A stretch of DNA of 64,000 nucleotides, from the NCBI GenBank assembly GCA_946803715.1, contig CAMPET010000053.1:6011-70010 (forward strand), in the 5' to 3' direction. Under the pieces are notes generated by a model. It had not been told where the DNA came from and made no database searches. It saw only the letters and a program-made list of their open reading frames with translations. The stretch comes from Beroe ovata (lineage: Eukaryota; Ctenophora; Nuda; Beroida; Beroidae). The position numbers were made by a program, and so were the translations under genes. Position 1 is the first letter of the stretch. Each line of letters starts with the position of its first letter. This document shows positions 10,400-21,833 of this stretch, piece after piece.

Positions 10400-13300
10400 A
10401 TGTATTGTCTAAGGAATTGTCAGAGAGGATCGATAATCAAGACAATATGCAGCGCCACTCGACGTCAGATCAGTGCTTCGTGTGTAGATGGTAAGTGGGG
10501 GGGGGGGCAATATTGGGCAATCATGTCCAACTTCACCCTCAAATCCACGCGAAAAGGATTATGATTTGTGAGAATTTTCTGAGCACTTTTCTCATTTTCA
10601 GCGAACATCGGCCTGACTCTAGATGAAATTGAGTACAGAGAAGCAGCGCTTAACTTTGCCAAGACAGAGCTTGCCCCTCACATGCAAGAATGGGATGCTA
10701 CGGTAAGTTATAGTTACATAAGATGTCATAGTTTAGTTTGTCGTGCGACGTCATAATCTATATGACGTCATAGTTTACACCGACGTCATAGTTTGGTCTT
10801 TTCTCTACAAGCCATATGTCAAAATTTTGTTGTTTTGTCATTTATTTGCGTCATGCGATACCCACTTTTATACAAGTACTCAATAACCGTAATTGATTAT
10901 TTCCCGGTTTTGACGACATACTATTTCCTCATTCCGTCCTCATTTCGTCACATACCTATTTCAGGAAGAGTTCCCGATTGAGACGATTAAGAAGAGTGCC
11001 GAACTGGGGTTTGGAGGTCTCTATGTTTCAACTGACTACGGAGGTTCGTCACGCGACTGTCACTGATTGATAGTTCGCAGAAAGATAGCGACATATATAG
11101 GTCATGGCAGTAATATGATAAGTAGGTAACATTATTGAGTAATGACACAATTGAGTAATGACATTATTGCGTAATGACACAAAGCTCACCAAGTCGGCCC
11201 TTCGGGCCGACTCGGTGAGCGAGCTCGCAAAAAGGGCCCTTCGGGCCCTTTTTGCTCGCACTGTCAACAATTTCTACAGATGCCGCGGGGGGCTTGCCAG
11301 CCCCCTGATATAATTGCGTAATGACACAATTATTTTTCATCATATCTCTCCGTCAATTTCTGCAGGAATGGAGTTAACTCGTCACGATGGGAGTATTATA
11401 TTCGAAGCTTTGAGTCAGGGCTGTGTCTCGACAGCAGCATACATCACCATTCACAAGTAAGTTGTGACGGGAGGAAGTGAGGAGAGATGATCAGTTCGAA
11501 ACATCGAGATTTGAGCCGACCATATGAGCCATTATGGAGGGTACTGATGCCACTTTAATCAAACGTAGGCAGATCAATGCGGTAGAATAAGTTTTTCCGT
11601 ACGGATGGAAATGAATCGCATATTTGTGAAAATTTGGAGTGACATCCCTCCCCTTCCTCCCCACAGCATGGTGAACGCGATGATTCACACATTCGGCTCG
11701 GATGAACAGAGGGAGAAATACTGTCCAGTTTTGTCCAGTATGGAGATGCTAGCGTCCTACTGTCTTACTGAGCCTGGCTCCGGTAGTGATGCCTCGGCCC
11801 TTGTCACCAATGCTAAAAAGGAAGGTTGGTCATTCAGATTTCAGTTGTGTGACTGTGAATGGGTTTATAGTTTTATCGATAGTCCGATCAGAAATTCGAA
11901 GAATTTTTTTGTCGCATATTCAAGCAAAGACCATGAATTCCCATGTATTTTTGGACGCTGATTCGATTCCCGATTGAATTTCGGCCCTTCCTTACTTCCC
12001 TGAGGAGCTGTTCATCATGCGACTCACACCTTTATGTCTGAGAAGAAATAAGAATTTTCCCCAATTTCCCAATCAGCTAGCTCTCTAATTCTTTCAGATT
12101 CGAATTTTACGTCAAAAAATAGGCCAGAAACACTATTTTTCAGTATGTCACGTGCAGAACTGATTTTGGCCTATTTGTGTGTCCCATTGATTTTCGCGTT
12201 TTTGTACTGTTTGCTTCCCAGGGGAGAGAAATCGTCATTTGGGCGTGGTTTCACGGCGAGTATGAACTATACATGATCGTAACGAGGATTGATATTTGTA
12301 GTGTGAGAGTAGGAGAGATGATTTGGTGGAAAATTAGTGTCGTAAGTGCCGGTAAAGACTTCATTAGAGACCTTCGAAAATGAAGTAAAAAAGTGTGGAG
12401 TCACTCACTTCATTTTCTATCGATACTCCGATCAGAAATTCGAAGAAATTTTTTTGTCGCACATGCAAGCAAAGACCATGAATTCCCATGTATTTTTGGA
12501 CGCTGAATCGATTCCCGATCGAATTTCGGCCCTATCTTGCTTCCCTGAGGAGCTGTATATCATGTGACTCATAACTTCATGTCTGAGAAGAAATAAGAAT
12601 TTTCCCCAATTTCCCAATCAGCTAGCTCTCTAATTCTTTCAGATTCGAATTCTACGTCAAAAAATAGGCCAGAAACACTATTTTTCAGTATGTCACGTGC
12701 AGAACTGATTTTGGCCTATTTGTGTGTCCCATTGATTTTCGCGTTTTTGTACTGTTTGCTTCCCAAGGGAGAGAAATCGTCATTTGGGCGTGGTTTCACG
12801 GCGAGTATGAACTATACATGATCGTAACGAGGATTGATATTTGTAGTGTGAGAGTAGGAGAGATGATTTGGTGGAAAATTAGTGTCGTAAGTGCCGGTAA
12901 AGACTTCATTAGAGACCTTCGAAAATGAAGTAAAAAAGTGTGGAGTCACTCACTTCATTTTCTATCGATACTCCGATCAGAAATTCGAAGAAATTTTTTT
13001 GTCGCACATGCAAGCAAAGACCATGAATTCCCATGTATTTTTGGACGCTGAATCGATTCCCGATCGAATTTCGGCCCTATCTTGCTTCCCTGAGGAGCTG
13101 TATATCATGTGACTCATAACTTCATGTCTGAGAAGAAATAAGAATTTTCCCCAATTTCCCAATCAGCTAGCTCTCTAATTCTTTCAGATTCGAATTCTAC
13201 GTCAAAAAATAGGCCAGAAACACTATTTTTCAGTATGTCACGTGCAGAACTGATTTTGGCCTATTTGTGTGTCCCATTGATTTTCGCGTTTTTGTACTGT

Positions 13301-15272
13301 TTGCTTCCCAAGGGAGAGAAATCGTCATTTGGGCGTGGTTTCACGGCGAGTATGAACTATACATGATCGTAACGAGGATTGATATTTGTAGTGTGAGAGT
13401 AGGAGAGATGATTTGGTGGAAAATTAGTGTCGTAAGTGCCGGTAAAGACTTCATTAGAGACCTTCGAAAATGAAGTAAAAAAGTGTGGAGTCACTCACTT
13501 CATTTTCTATCGATACTCCGATCAGAAATTCGAAGAAATTTTTTTGTCGCACATGCAAGCAAAGACCATGAATTCCCATGTATTTTTGGACGCTGAATCG
13601 ATTCCCGATCAAATTTCGGCCCTATCTTGCTTCCCTGAGGAGCTGTTTATCATGCGACTCATACCTTTATGTCTGAGAAGAAATAGAAATTTTCCCCAAT
13701 TTCCCAATCAGCTAGCTCTCTAATTCTTTCAGATTCGAAACTGATCATTGTCATCTCTCAGGCGGAAAGTACGTAGTAAACGGGTCCAAAGCATTCATAT
13801 CGGGAGCTGGAGCTACAGATTTACTTGTTGTCATGACTAGGACTGGAGATAAGGGACCTAAAGGTGGGTGCAGAGTGAGCGCAGTGGTGTCAAGGATGAC
13901 AAATGATTGAGTTATTTGGTCTCTTTTTTCGTGTTTTTGTTTGGCGAAATTTCCAGGAGTGTATTGTTTAGGAACGGGGAGATTTGTATAATTCTAACAG
14001 CTAACAGTACTTTACTCAGGAATTTCTGCGCTCATCATTGACACCAAGACGCCGGGAATATCGTATGGACAGAAAGAGAAGAAGGTTTAACACCAATCCT
14101 TGACACCACTTTCATCTTCTTCAGCATTTTCCCTTGACACTTGACACCACTGCGGTCTTGGCATAAACTTGCAGGCTTGACACCAATTTATCCTGACACC
14201 ATTTCATCTTGACACCAATTTGTCTTGACACCATTTCATCATGACACCACCTCAGGTTGGCTGGAACAACCAACCCACTGCTGTGGTCAACTTTGACGAT
14301 GTTGAGGTCCCGGTTGAAAATCTCCTCGGTTTTGAGGGTCAGGGTTTTAACCTTGCCATGCATGGACTAAACGGGGGCAGGATTAACATAGCTTCCTGTA
14401 GTTTAGGTACGTGACTTTATATTCGCTGTAGTTTAGACGTATTTCTATGCGTTCATATTTAATAGAAGAATTCATCCAGTTTCAAGCTGAAACAATTTGT
14501 CGGATGACCGACTTAGACGTTATGCAATATATATCCAACATTTGACACCGAATGACGTACATCAAAGACACGACTCGTATTCCATCTTATATTTTACATG
14601 ATCTATCTCTCAGGTCCCGCCCAGCAAGCGTTCGAAGACGTGGTCCAGTACACGACCGATCGTAAAGCGTTCACTCGGCCGCTAAACGCGAACCAGCACA
14701 TACAGTTCAAGCTTGCTGCCATGGCAACAGACATCACCACATCGAGACTGCTCGTAAGACAGGCGGCAAAGGCGCTAGACACCAAGGCGCCAAACGCCAT
14801 AGCTCTGTGCTCTATGGCTAAGCTACACGCTACGGAGAAGTTGTACAAGGTGAGACAGATGAGGTTGACACCGATTCGTATTGATACCTTGACACCACTT
14901 AACATTATTCTGATCCCTCATGACACCACATATCTTATCAGGTGTGTGACGATGCTCTCCAACTGCATGGTGGTTACGGTTACCTCAAATCCTACCCTGT
15001 GCAGCAATTCTGGAGGGACACCCGAGTACATAGGATTCTCGAGGGAACGAGTGAGGTGAGTTATTCCTTTTATGGTATAATTCGGGTTTGGGAGTATAGG
15101 TCATGGGTGTACACTTTACGGCAAAGTTTATTGTAAAACATTGGCATAAGCTCAGAGGCTACAATTTTGTATAGCATAGGATTAGGTTTGTGTCTGGTTG
15201 ACTTGTGTTCATGGATGACAATCTCAGGTTATGCACATGCTGATAGCACGTGACGTGCTCAAACACCTATAA
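10400..15272 (+). CDS. ACAD8: isobutyryl-CoA dehydrogenase, mitochondrial (acyl-CoA dehydrogenase family member 8)
   Basis: Eleven exons: 10400-10490, 10602-10702, 10965-11043, 11366-11456, 11667-11824, 13762-13863, 14020-14084, 14256-14406, 14614-14849, 14942-15055 and 15228-15272. They total 1233 nt and 410 residues (human ACAD8: 415). It oxidises isobutyryl-CoA to methacrylyl-CoA in valine breakdown using FAD in the mitochondrial matrix. The first exon ([16 protein letters not shown] then [11 protein letters not shown]) has the Arg-rich, acid-free look of a mitochondrial presequence. Recognisable blocks are [94 protein letters not shown] and [13 protein letters not shown], which contains the usual catalytic Glu. 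The KVGWNNQPT and [13 protein letters not shown] blocks point to ACAD8 rather than short-chain dehydrogenase. Intron 5 holds a 545-bp tandem array, and intron 3 holds a hairpin insertion. An acceptor-like TTATTCTGCTAG lies three bases before the ATG. Confidence 0.95.
11166..11329. repeat. triple-hairpin insertion flanked by 17-bp direct repeats, in ACAD8 intron 3
   Basis: The sequence ATTGCGTAATGACACAA occurs at 11166-11182 and again at 11313-11329. Between the copies lie three hairpins. The first (11184-11220) has a 17-bp stem with one mismatch around TTC. The second (11227-11255) has a perfect 13-bp stem, GCAAAAAGGGCCC, around TTC. The third (about 11286-11305) is a G-run/C-run stem around TGCC. 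The first two close as C(TTCG)G. Direct repeats around a compact structured insert look like a small non-autonomous element, but a related unit also occurs once upstream, so local tandem slippage is possible. Confidence 0.6.
11875..13737. repeat. 545-bp tandem repeat array, about 3.4 units, in ACAD8 intron 5
   Basis: Near-identical units recur with a period of exactly 545 bp (for example at 12177, 12722 and 13267). A diverged partial copy precedes them, beginning about 50 bp after exon 5. The last unit ends about 25 bp before exon 6, so the array fills most of the 1937-bp intron. Units differ at only a few positions, indicating recent amplification or homogenisation. Each contains a short ORF of 68 codons with no recognised similarity, which I do not regard as a gene. 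Each unit also ends with a pyrimidine-rich acceptor-like TAATTCTTTCAG. Confidence 0.92.
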
Positions 15273-15714
15273 AACACGTGACGTCATAGCATGGTCACGC
15301 GTGACAGCTGATCACGTGACTTTCGTTTCCACGGTAACGGCCCGTGACTCTCAGTTCTTTCCCTTCTTGGTCCCACGGTAAGAGTATGTTGTTCCAATTA
15401 TTATTGACTCTCAGATCATAGATACCCTGGATATCAGATAAAACCAGGTTTCAGATAGAATCGAAAACCTTTTAGGGGAAGTGTAAATATAATATGTAGA
15501 TTTTAGTGTATTTTTGCTAGAGTTAATTTGTGTAGATTAAGGTGATTTTTATGCGAAAAGCATAATACAATGCTATTCAAAGTGTATAAGTATTGTAATT
15601 TTATTTCATCATTAAACATCAGCTTACCATATTTCTACTACTCAAAAGCAAAGCAAGACAGGACCAATATTCGATTCAGCGTAAAACACAAAAATAGGTC
15701 ACCAATGTCTCTCT
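15273..15714. other. intergenic, convergent 3' ends, with CACGTG cluster
   Basis: This 442-bp region lies between the stops of ACAD8 (+) and the coiled-coil SxIP gene (-). The first 60 bp contain several CACGTG/CACGTGAC palindromes. On the minus strand AATAAA at 15600-15605 is a possible polyadenylation signal for the SxIP gene, about 110 bp past its stop. No gene was recognised. Confidence 0.5.
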
Positions 15715-17469
15715 TCACACTTCTCTCCCCGAAAGCCTATCCGCGTCCCTAATAATCTGCTCAAACCCATCACTATCATCCAAATTGGAGAGAATATCCA
15801 AACTCGACGTGTCCTCCATATGATCTTCGCTATATTCTCGCGGGAATTGCTGATACTCCGCAAATGTTCGCCGCGGGAAACTATGTGATTTCGACGGTGA
15901 TCTCGTCTTACTTTGCCCCCTGTACCTCGGGTTGTTGTTTGCGGGATTATTTCCCGCCGGGTTAGTGCTTCTTGAAGAGGAGGAGCTATCTCCGTGATAT
16001 TGGTGCTGTTTCAGCCCGCCGCGCGGGTTGTTCCTACTGCTATTAGACGGACAACTGTTCTGTTTCCCCAGCGGGATCCGGGATGGTTTCGGCGGCGGGA
16101 TTCTAGATATACCCGGCTGCGGGATTTTAGAAACCCCCGGTTGTGGGATCCTACTCCCCGGCGCTTGCCGAGAGGGCTCGGGTTGATTCTCGGTGTTTGT
16201 GGGTTTGATGAACATGTTGGACACACTCTCGTCAAGAGTATTGCAGGAGGAGTTGTGGGATTTACTGAGGGTACTTGAGGTGGAGTGGGAGGGTTTGTTG
16301 AGGTTGCAGCTTCGGGTTCGGTTCCGGAATATCTTGTCCAGAGAGGAGTGCTTCCTGGCGGTGCGGGGTTATGAGTTAGAGAGAGGATTAAATGGGAGGG
16401 AAAGTAGTTGGAGGCTCATAGGGCGATGGAAAGGGTAAGAGACGTGGCACGTCGCGCGGTACTTGTTGTGTGAAAATGCTCTGCTCATGAGTTTCATCAT
16501 AAGAACATGAGAAGTAATTTTCTATCTGTTCTGTAATCAATGGTCAATTATTGCTCCACTGAAAAAGGAGGAACTTACCTCTGTCTTGTGATGTGAGCTG
16601 CGTTTTCACTTAGAGATCGATTTATCTTTGAGTTTTGACACACTGCATCGGGCACCTATAGAGAGAAACAGAGAAAATGAGTCACGATACTTGTCAAATT
16701 CTATTGACATTTTGTAATTATTTGATTGGCATTTGAACACGATCTTAGTCTCAGGAGATCCATTCATAATACGTCTTAATTATTCTCTCACCTTCTTAGC
16801 AAGTTCCCTCACCGAATCCACTGTGGTACAGGCGATGTCCACAACTTTATCCCCGTACGGACCATAGTCCCCTGCACTCTTCCTTCTGAAATAGGAGGGG
16901 ATAGTTTTGCGCGTGCATATTGCATTAGCATCGTGTGCCACAAACTCTGATAACGTGATTTTAAACTTCACTTAGATTAAAGTATATCCAGCTGCAGTCT
17001 TCCTATCTATAGTTCGAATTAAGACACGTCTATCCTATCTTAACACACGTGTATACGCTGACCTCTGGAAGTTAACTTCTCCCATGACCCTCTTAAGATC
17101 ACCCAGTGCTAACACTGACTCGGGATGCTGGTCAAGTAGTCCGGCTAACTTGTTCTGAAGTAGTGAGATTTCTTTGCTCCGTTCCAGAACTTCCATCTGC
17201 AACTCCCACAGCTGCGAGGAGAGATGTCGTGTTTGCGTGTATAATGTGTACAATGTATACAGTTTAAATTGTACATTTTGTGTACAGTGTACATTGTATA
17301 CTATCTTGTGCACTCAATTCAAGCACAGTTAAGCTTCGATCACAATCAAACAGTATCTTTACCAAGGTATACAAACTGGACAATGTTCCGAACTAACCTG
17401 TAAATCCGTATTGGATCTCCTCATGTATTTCTTAATATCAAACACCATTCTCGAACTAAAACCACCCAT
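15715..17469 (-). CDS. coiled-coil protein with four SxIP motifs (candidate microtubule plus-end tracking protein)
   Basis: Five exons on the minus strand: 17398-17469, 17063-17211, 16792-16885, 16579-16655 and 15715-16354. They total 1032 nt and 343 residues. The N-terminal 75 residues predict a coiled coil or leucine zipper (LWELQMEVLERSKEISLLQN, KLAGLLDQ). The C-terminal half is low complexity, rich in Ser, Pro, Arg and Asn. Within it are four SxIP tetrapeptides spaced eight residues apart at S198, S206, S214 and S222 (SRIPQPGVSKIPQPG, then ISRIPPPKPSRIPLGK). SxIP in a basic Ser/Pro-rich context is the known ligand of the EB1 homology domain, so a role at growing microtubule ends is plausible. 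The C-terminal 40 residues are acidic. No family was recognised. The exon model is supported by matching splice phases. Confidence 0.72.
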
Positions 17470-19165
17470 TTTTGTTAAACGATATTTTTGAGAACGAAAG
17501 GAAAACAAGTTTAGATCTTCGGATAAACAAAACGAAAGAAATATCAGGAGCAGATCTTGAAAAACATCTCCGTATTTGTAGGATTTCGTTTACTCAAATG
17601 TAAATTTTGGGTATATACACCCACGATGCGAGAGTTAAACAAAAAGAAAAGTTTACTTGGACGTGTGAGGTGTGAAGAATTTATTAAAAGTATCATACTT
17701 AAAAACGAGCTGAACGTGCAGTTACAGCTGTATACAGCAAAGTGCGTTTGTGGAAACGAATACGGAATACTTATGATATTCTTACTCTAAAACAGTTCAA
17801 TAGAATTCAAATGAAATTTACCGGTTATGAATAACATATTTTAGAAATCTCTCAAATCGCGGACAAGTGAATTTTGTGTGGGTGAAACCTGTCAACGGAG
17901 GGTACGATTTTTAAGACCAAAATGAGTAAAACACCGTTTTATTATATAGTTACTTCGTTGACGGTACATACCACGAAGATCTATAATTTATATCTACCAA
18001 AACCAATCAGAGTGCTGCAATCTGTCAGGTTGACATACGTTGAACCAATCACAGCAAGGTAAAGGACGTGGGCTATGTATTATTTATGACCAATCACGGT
18101 TATATAGGACGCAGTATACTAGCCTGACCGCTGTAGTGCTGCACTATGATAAACTTAAGCATCGAGTGAGCGAGGTTAATATATTGAAATATTTCCTCTG
18201 CTGTGGCATATATACATTTCATTAAAACACATTACCCTACTGAATACTGATGTAATAAGGCTTCAGCCTCTCAGGCTTCTACTTTTATAGGCTCCCCATC
18301 TTGTATATAGGATCTCATGTAGAATATCGTATTTCGGATGTCAAATTTGAAGGAATGAACAGCTGATTTTAATGATCAAAATGAGCAAATCAAAATGAAT
18401 TAGCCGAATCTTTGATTTCTCAGCAATCGCAGTAGCTGTAGAGCTTGTGTGAGGTCAAATTCCGATAGATCAATGGGGATAAAGGGTTATGTCAATATAT
18501 ACTGCTGCAATTCATGACGTCAAGTTCAATTCGATGGGAAACTTTGTGTGAATCAGAATGCGATTCAGCATGCAATTTTTGTCACATCAAAGTTTCAACA
18601 CACTAGGAATATAGTTGTGTTGGTAGAAAACGATAGATATCTTGTTGCTTCAAAATACAAATGCTTCAGCTTGTCAATACATGAAAAGTAGTGCAGTAGG
18701 ATGTTTGTATTCGGACAAAAGACATTAGGACAAGCCATTGTTGAGTTGATCTTGAGCTAAACTCAGCGACTTTTTTCAGAAAATCGGATCAGTAAGATAA
18801 GACAAGGTAAGCTGCGAAACCTGAAAGATAAACCCTATATGCACCTAATATGCACCCTAAATGCACCTAATATGCACCCTATATGAACTGGGGGTGTCCC
18901 TTGAGCGCTCCCTCAATATTCCGCTCCCAAATTTTCGATTTTTTTGAATGAACCTAAATTAAGTATCAGGACTAAGCCTTATCAACATAGTACACAAAAC
19001 GACAGCGCAATTTCTACAATATGAGAATATGGTACTTCGTAGGTTTTTACTAAACTAACTGTAAAGGTTCGAGTTGACTCACTATACTACCGTGTTACAT
19101 TAAATTACTCAGCTAAGTTACTGAGATGTTTAAACTATGAAGTGTTACAAAGTTCAAGCTGTCAT

Positions 19166-19301
19166 CACTAATCACACACACGTACACAAACACAAACACA
19201 CATGGACACACAGACATAGACACACACACACAAACACACACATACACACATACACACATACACACATACACACACAAACACACACAAACACACACACACA
19301 C
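19166..19301. repeat. imperfect (CA)n microsatellite
   Basis: About 135 bp of CA dinucleotides interrupted by A, T and G substitutions. It immediately precedes the first copy of the duplicated segment, and a shorter CA run precedes the second copy as well. Confidence 0.9.
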
Positions 19302-20259
19302 AGATTCGTGGTGGAACAAGGTAAAAACAAGAAATAGGTTCATTAACCTCTGACTGAAAATGTATTGCTCATGCTAGGCAGCTATAAGGTATCGCTGCGA
19401 TTAAATCACATACACCGCTGAAATAGCCCCATGCATAGCTCATGATTCTTCTGTGCATATCTCACGTGAAACTACTGACAATTCTAATGAAGATGGTGGC
19501 TGATCATGTATGCTGCGCTACTTTGATGTAGGTCGGATTTTCATTTGCCATGTGATGGTTGCGCCAGTCGGGGTTTATAAAATCATTTGGTTTGACTCAA
19601 ATGTTTGATTATTTCGAATGATTGTCGAGATTTAAGTTGTCGAAATTTTATGATTATGTGAGGCTTATAGTATAGTGCATTTGTTCCGGCTACTACGAAT
19701 CACAAACCAACAAAATAAGAGGTTGAAAATGTACATCGGATTTCGCGGTGGTATACANACACACACATACACACACACACACAGATTCGTGGTGGAACAA
19801 GGTAAAAACAAGAAATAGGTTCATGAACCTCTGACTGAAAATATATTGCTCATGCTAGGCATCTATAAGGTATGGCTGCGATTAAATCACATACACCGCT
19901 GAAATAGCCCATGCATATCTCATGATTCTTCTGTGCATATCTCACGTGAAACTACTGACAATTCAATGAAGATGGTGGCTGATCAATATCATGTATGCTG
20001 CGCTACTTTGATGTAGGTCGGATTGTCATTTGTCATATGATGGTTACGCCAGTCGGGGTTTATAAAATCATTTGGTGTGACTCAGATGTTTGATCCAAAT
20101 TATTTCGAATGATTGTCGAGATTTAAGTTGTCGAAAATTTATGATTATGTGAGGCTTATTACTTATAGTATAGTGCATTTGCTCTGGCTACTACGAATCA
20201 CAAACCAACAAAATAAGAGGTTAGTTGAAAATGTACATCGGATTTCGCGGTGGTATACA
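19301..20259. repeat. direct duplication of about 460 bp joined at a single n (n at 19758)
   Basis: The segment 19301-19757, from CAGATTCGTGGTGGAACAAG to TCGCGGTGGTATACA, is repeated at 19782-20259 with a few substitutions and small indels. The copies meet at a single undetermined base next to a CA run. The level of difference looks like allelic divergence, so an unmerged haplotype is the simplest explanation. Confidence 0.85.
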
Positions 20260-21833
20260 GGACATGCGATTTGCCAAGCCCATACTATGCACCCACGTGT
20301 TGTGTAATAACCGTTTTGTGCACGTGCGCGTTGTCATGCAACATATGCACTGTCACGTGACGCTCTAAACTTGGTCACGTGATCTATTAGTATTACATAG
20401 TCACGTGGACAGCCTCAATTTAACCGCAATATAATATGTATCTGTGGGATATGTTTTGCATGTCCTTGTGTACTATGGAATGAGTGGGGATGGGGAGGGA
20501 AACGGAAGTTTGATTAAAGTAAGACTCGAGAATGTGTTACGAAGTACGCTGAAAGGTTCTCTCTACAGAATTGTCTGTCATGACGGATTGACCTCGTTTA
20601 TAAAACCCAACCAGACAACTTCAATATCTAAATGGAATATTTGATGTATTATATCCTGTCCATATGTCACCAGCGAGCAACATATATGTAATTTGAGAAA
20701 TTAAACAGCCAAATTAAGACTACAGTCTGTATAATTCTGTGGAGGAATTGCTTTAATTATGAGAGAGTCAAATCTGAGACAAAGACATTCCAATGTATAT
20801 TGGAGTTCATGGCCAATGCCATGGGATAAACGTCAATAATATAGAGACTTGAGACTTCTTGATAGCTATTGGATAGTACTCACTCAAACGATTATTTCCT
20901 TTTCTTATACTATGCAGAAGTATTAAACTGAAGACTCAAAATGACAGCACAGTATTTACATATTAATCTTTGTCCGCGTTTATCCTCCATCCTTTTATAC
21001 TCTCTCTCACGCATAATATAGCTCGGTTTCTGGCCAGTCAATCAGAGCTTGTTAATTGGTTTAATCATCCTGTTCAGCGTGAAGTTTTCACCATATTCGG
21101 TTATATTTTCGTGAACACCCAAAGAGTTTAGCATATGACATAATTCATAATGAAGCAATGTATGTGTCGGTTAGGTTCTATTATATCAGGTTAAGTGGTT
21201 TTATTGGAACCGCTTCACTCGTAATATGTGGTGACATAATATTCAGAGTTTTTGGGGTTAGGTGGTGTTATTGCTTTATTGGTGAAGAGATGGATATTGC
21301 TATATTGGTTATCCAAGGCAAACGCTATATATTTTTAAAAAGTTTTTCAACACCAATCTGAACATAAGGAATCCAATTCGATCAAAATTCGGATCATGCT
21401 AGAAAATTTGGATCAGAAATAGATGATAAATCCCGAGATCAGTAAAAACTAGAAGGTTGAAAGCTAAAAGGGACTATCAAAAAAAATCTAGAACCATTAA
21501 GAAAAACTAAAACTTATCAGATGATCAAATAAAAACGCAAACAAAAGTCCTATTAATAAGATCAAGTATAACTATAAGTATTTGTCATTTCAGACCTAAA
21601 ACCGAAGGCATAATAACAACAATCGACTATTATACTATGTACATCATACCCTTACATGTAGCTTTATGATATGTGTTCACAGATAATAAAGCGCGTATAA
21701 AAAACCCTGAAAAGAACACGTATTTTCCCAGATTTTGCGTACGTTGTCAGTTTTTCAGAGCTGTTATGCGTCTTTTTCAAGTTCAGATCGCTTTTCATTC
21801 TATCCTAGTGATTGGCACTCATAGCTGTTACGA

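Larger units (their letters stand above)
17470..21833. other. gene-free 4.4-kb region with simple repeats and a duplicated segment
   Basis: It lies between the 5' end of the SxIP gene and the 3' end of SIDT. It contains a 22-bp tandem duplication (18841-18890), a (CA)n-type microsatellite, a roughly 460-bp duplicated segment around a single n, and a CACGTG-rich stretch (20284-20410). ORFs here are short, arise in repeats or lack any recognisable motif. I see no supported gene. Confidence 0.55.

Noticed and set aside
11184-11255. Bacterial Rho-independent terminators, suggesting horizontal transfer or vector contamination
   Set aside because: The hairpins lie inside an intron of a clear animal gene, with intronic sequence and direct repeats on both sides. 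No bacterial gene is nearby.
12177-13723. Repeated 68- and 73-codon ORFs
   Set aside because: They are copies of the same non-coding 545-bp repeat unit within an intron, with no motif and no splice support.
16011-16438. Ser/Pro/Arg-rich ORFs opposite and in other frames of the SxIP gene
   Set aside because: They are shadows of the repetitive SxIP coding region. Only the annotated frame joins in phase to four upstream exons.
19113-19343. Thr-His or Cys-Val repeat ORFs in CA/TG microsatellites (also at 29.7, 33.2, 35.5, 36.7, 45.5 and 47.0 kb)
   Set aside because: Open frames in dinucleotide repeats are trivial, and no flanking coding sequence exists.
20444-20644. 66-codon ORF in the gene-free region
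   Set aside because: It starts with a non-ATG codon and has no recognised motif, signal peptide or neighbouring exon. Its length is as expected by chance.
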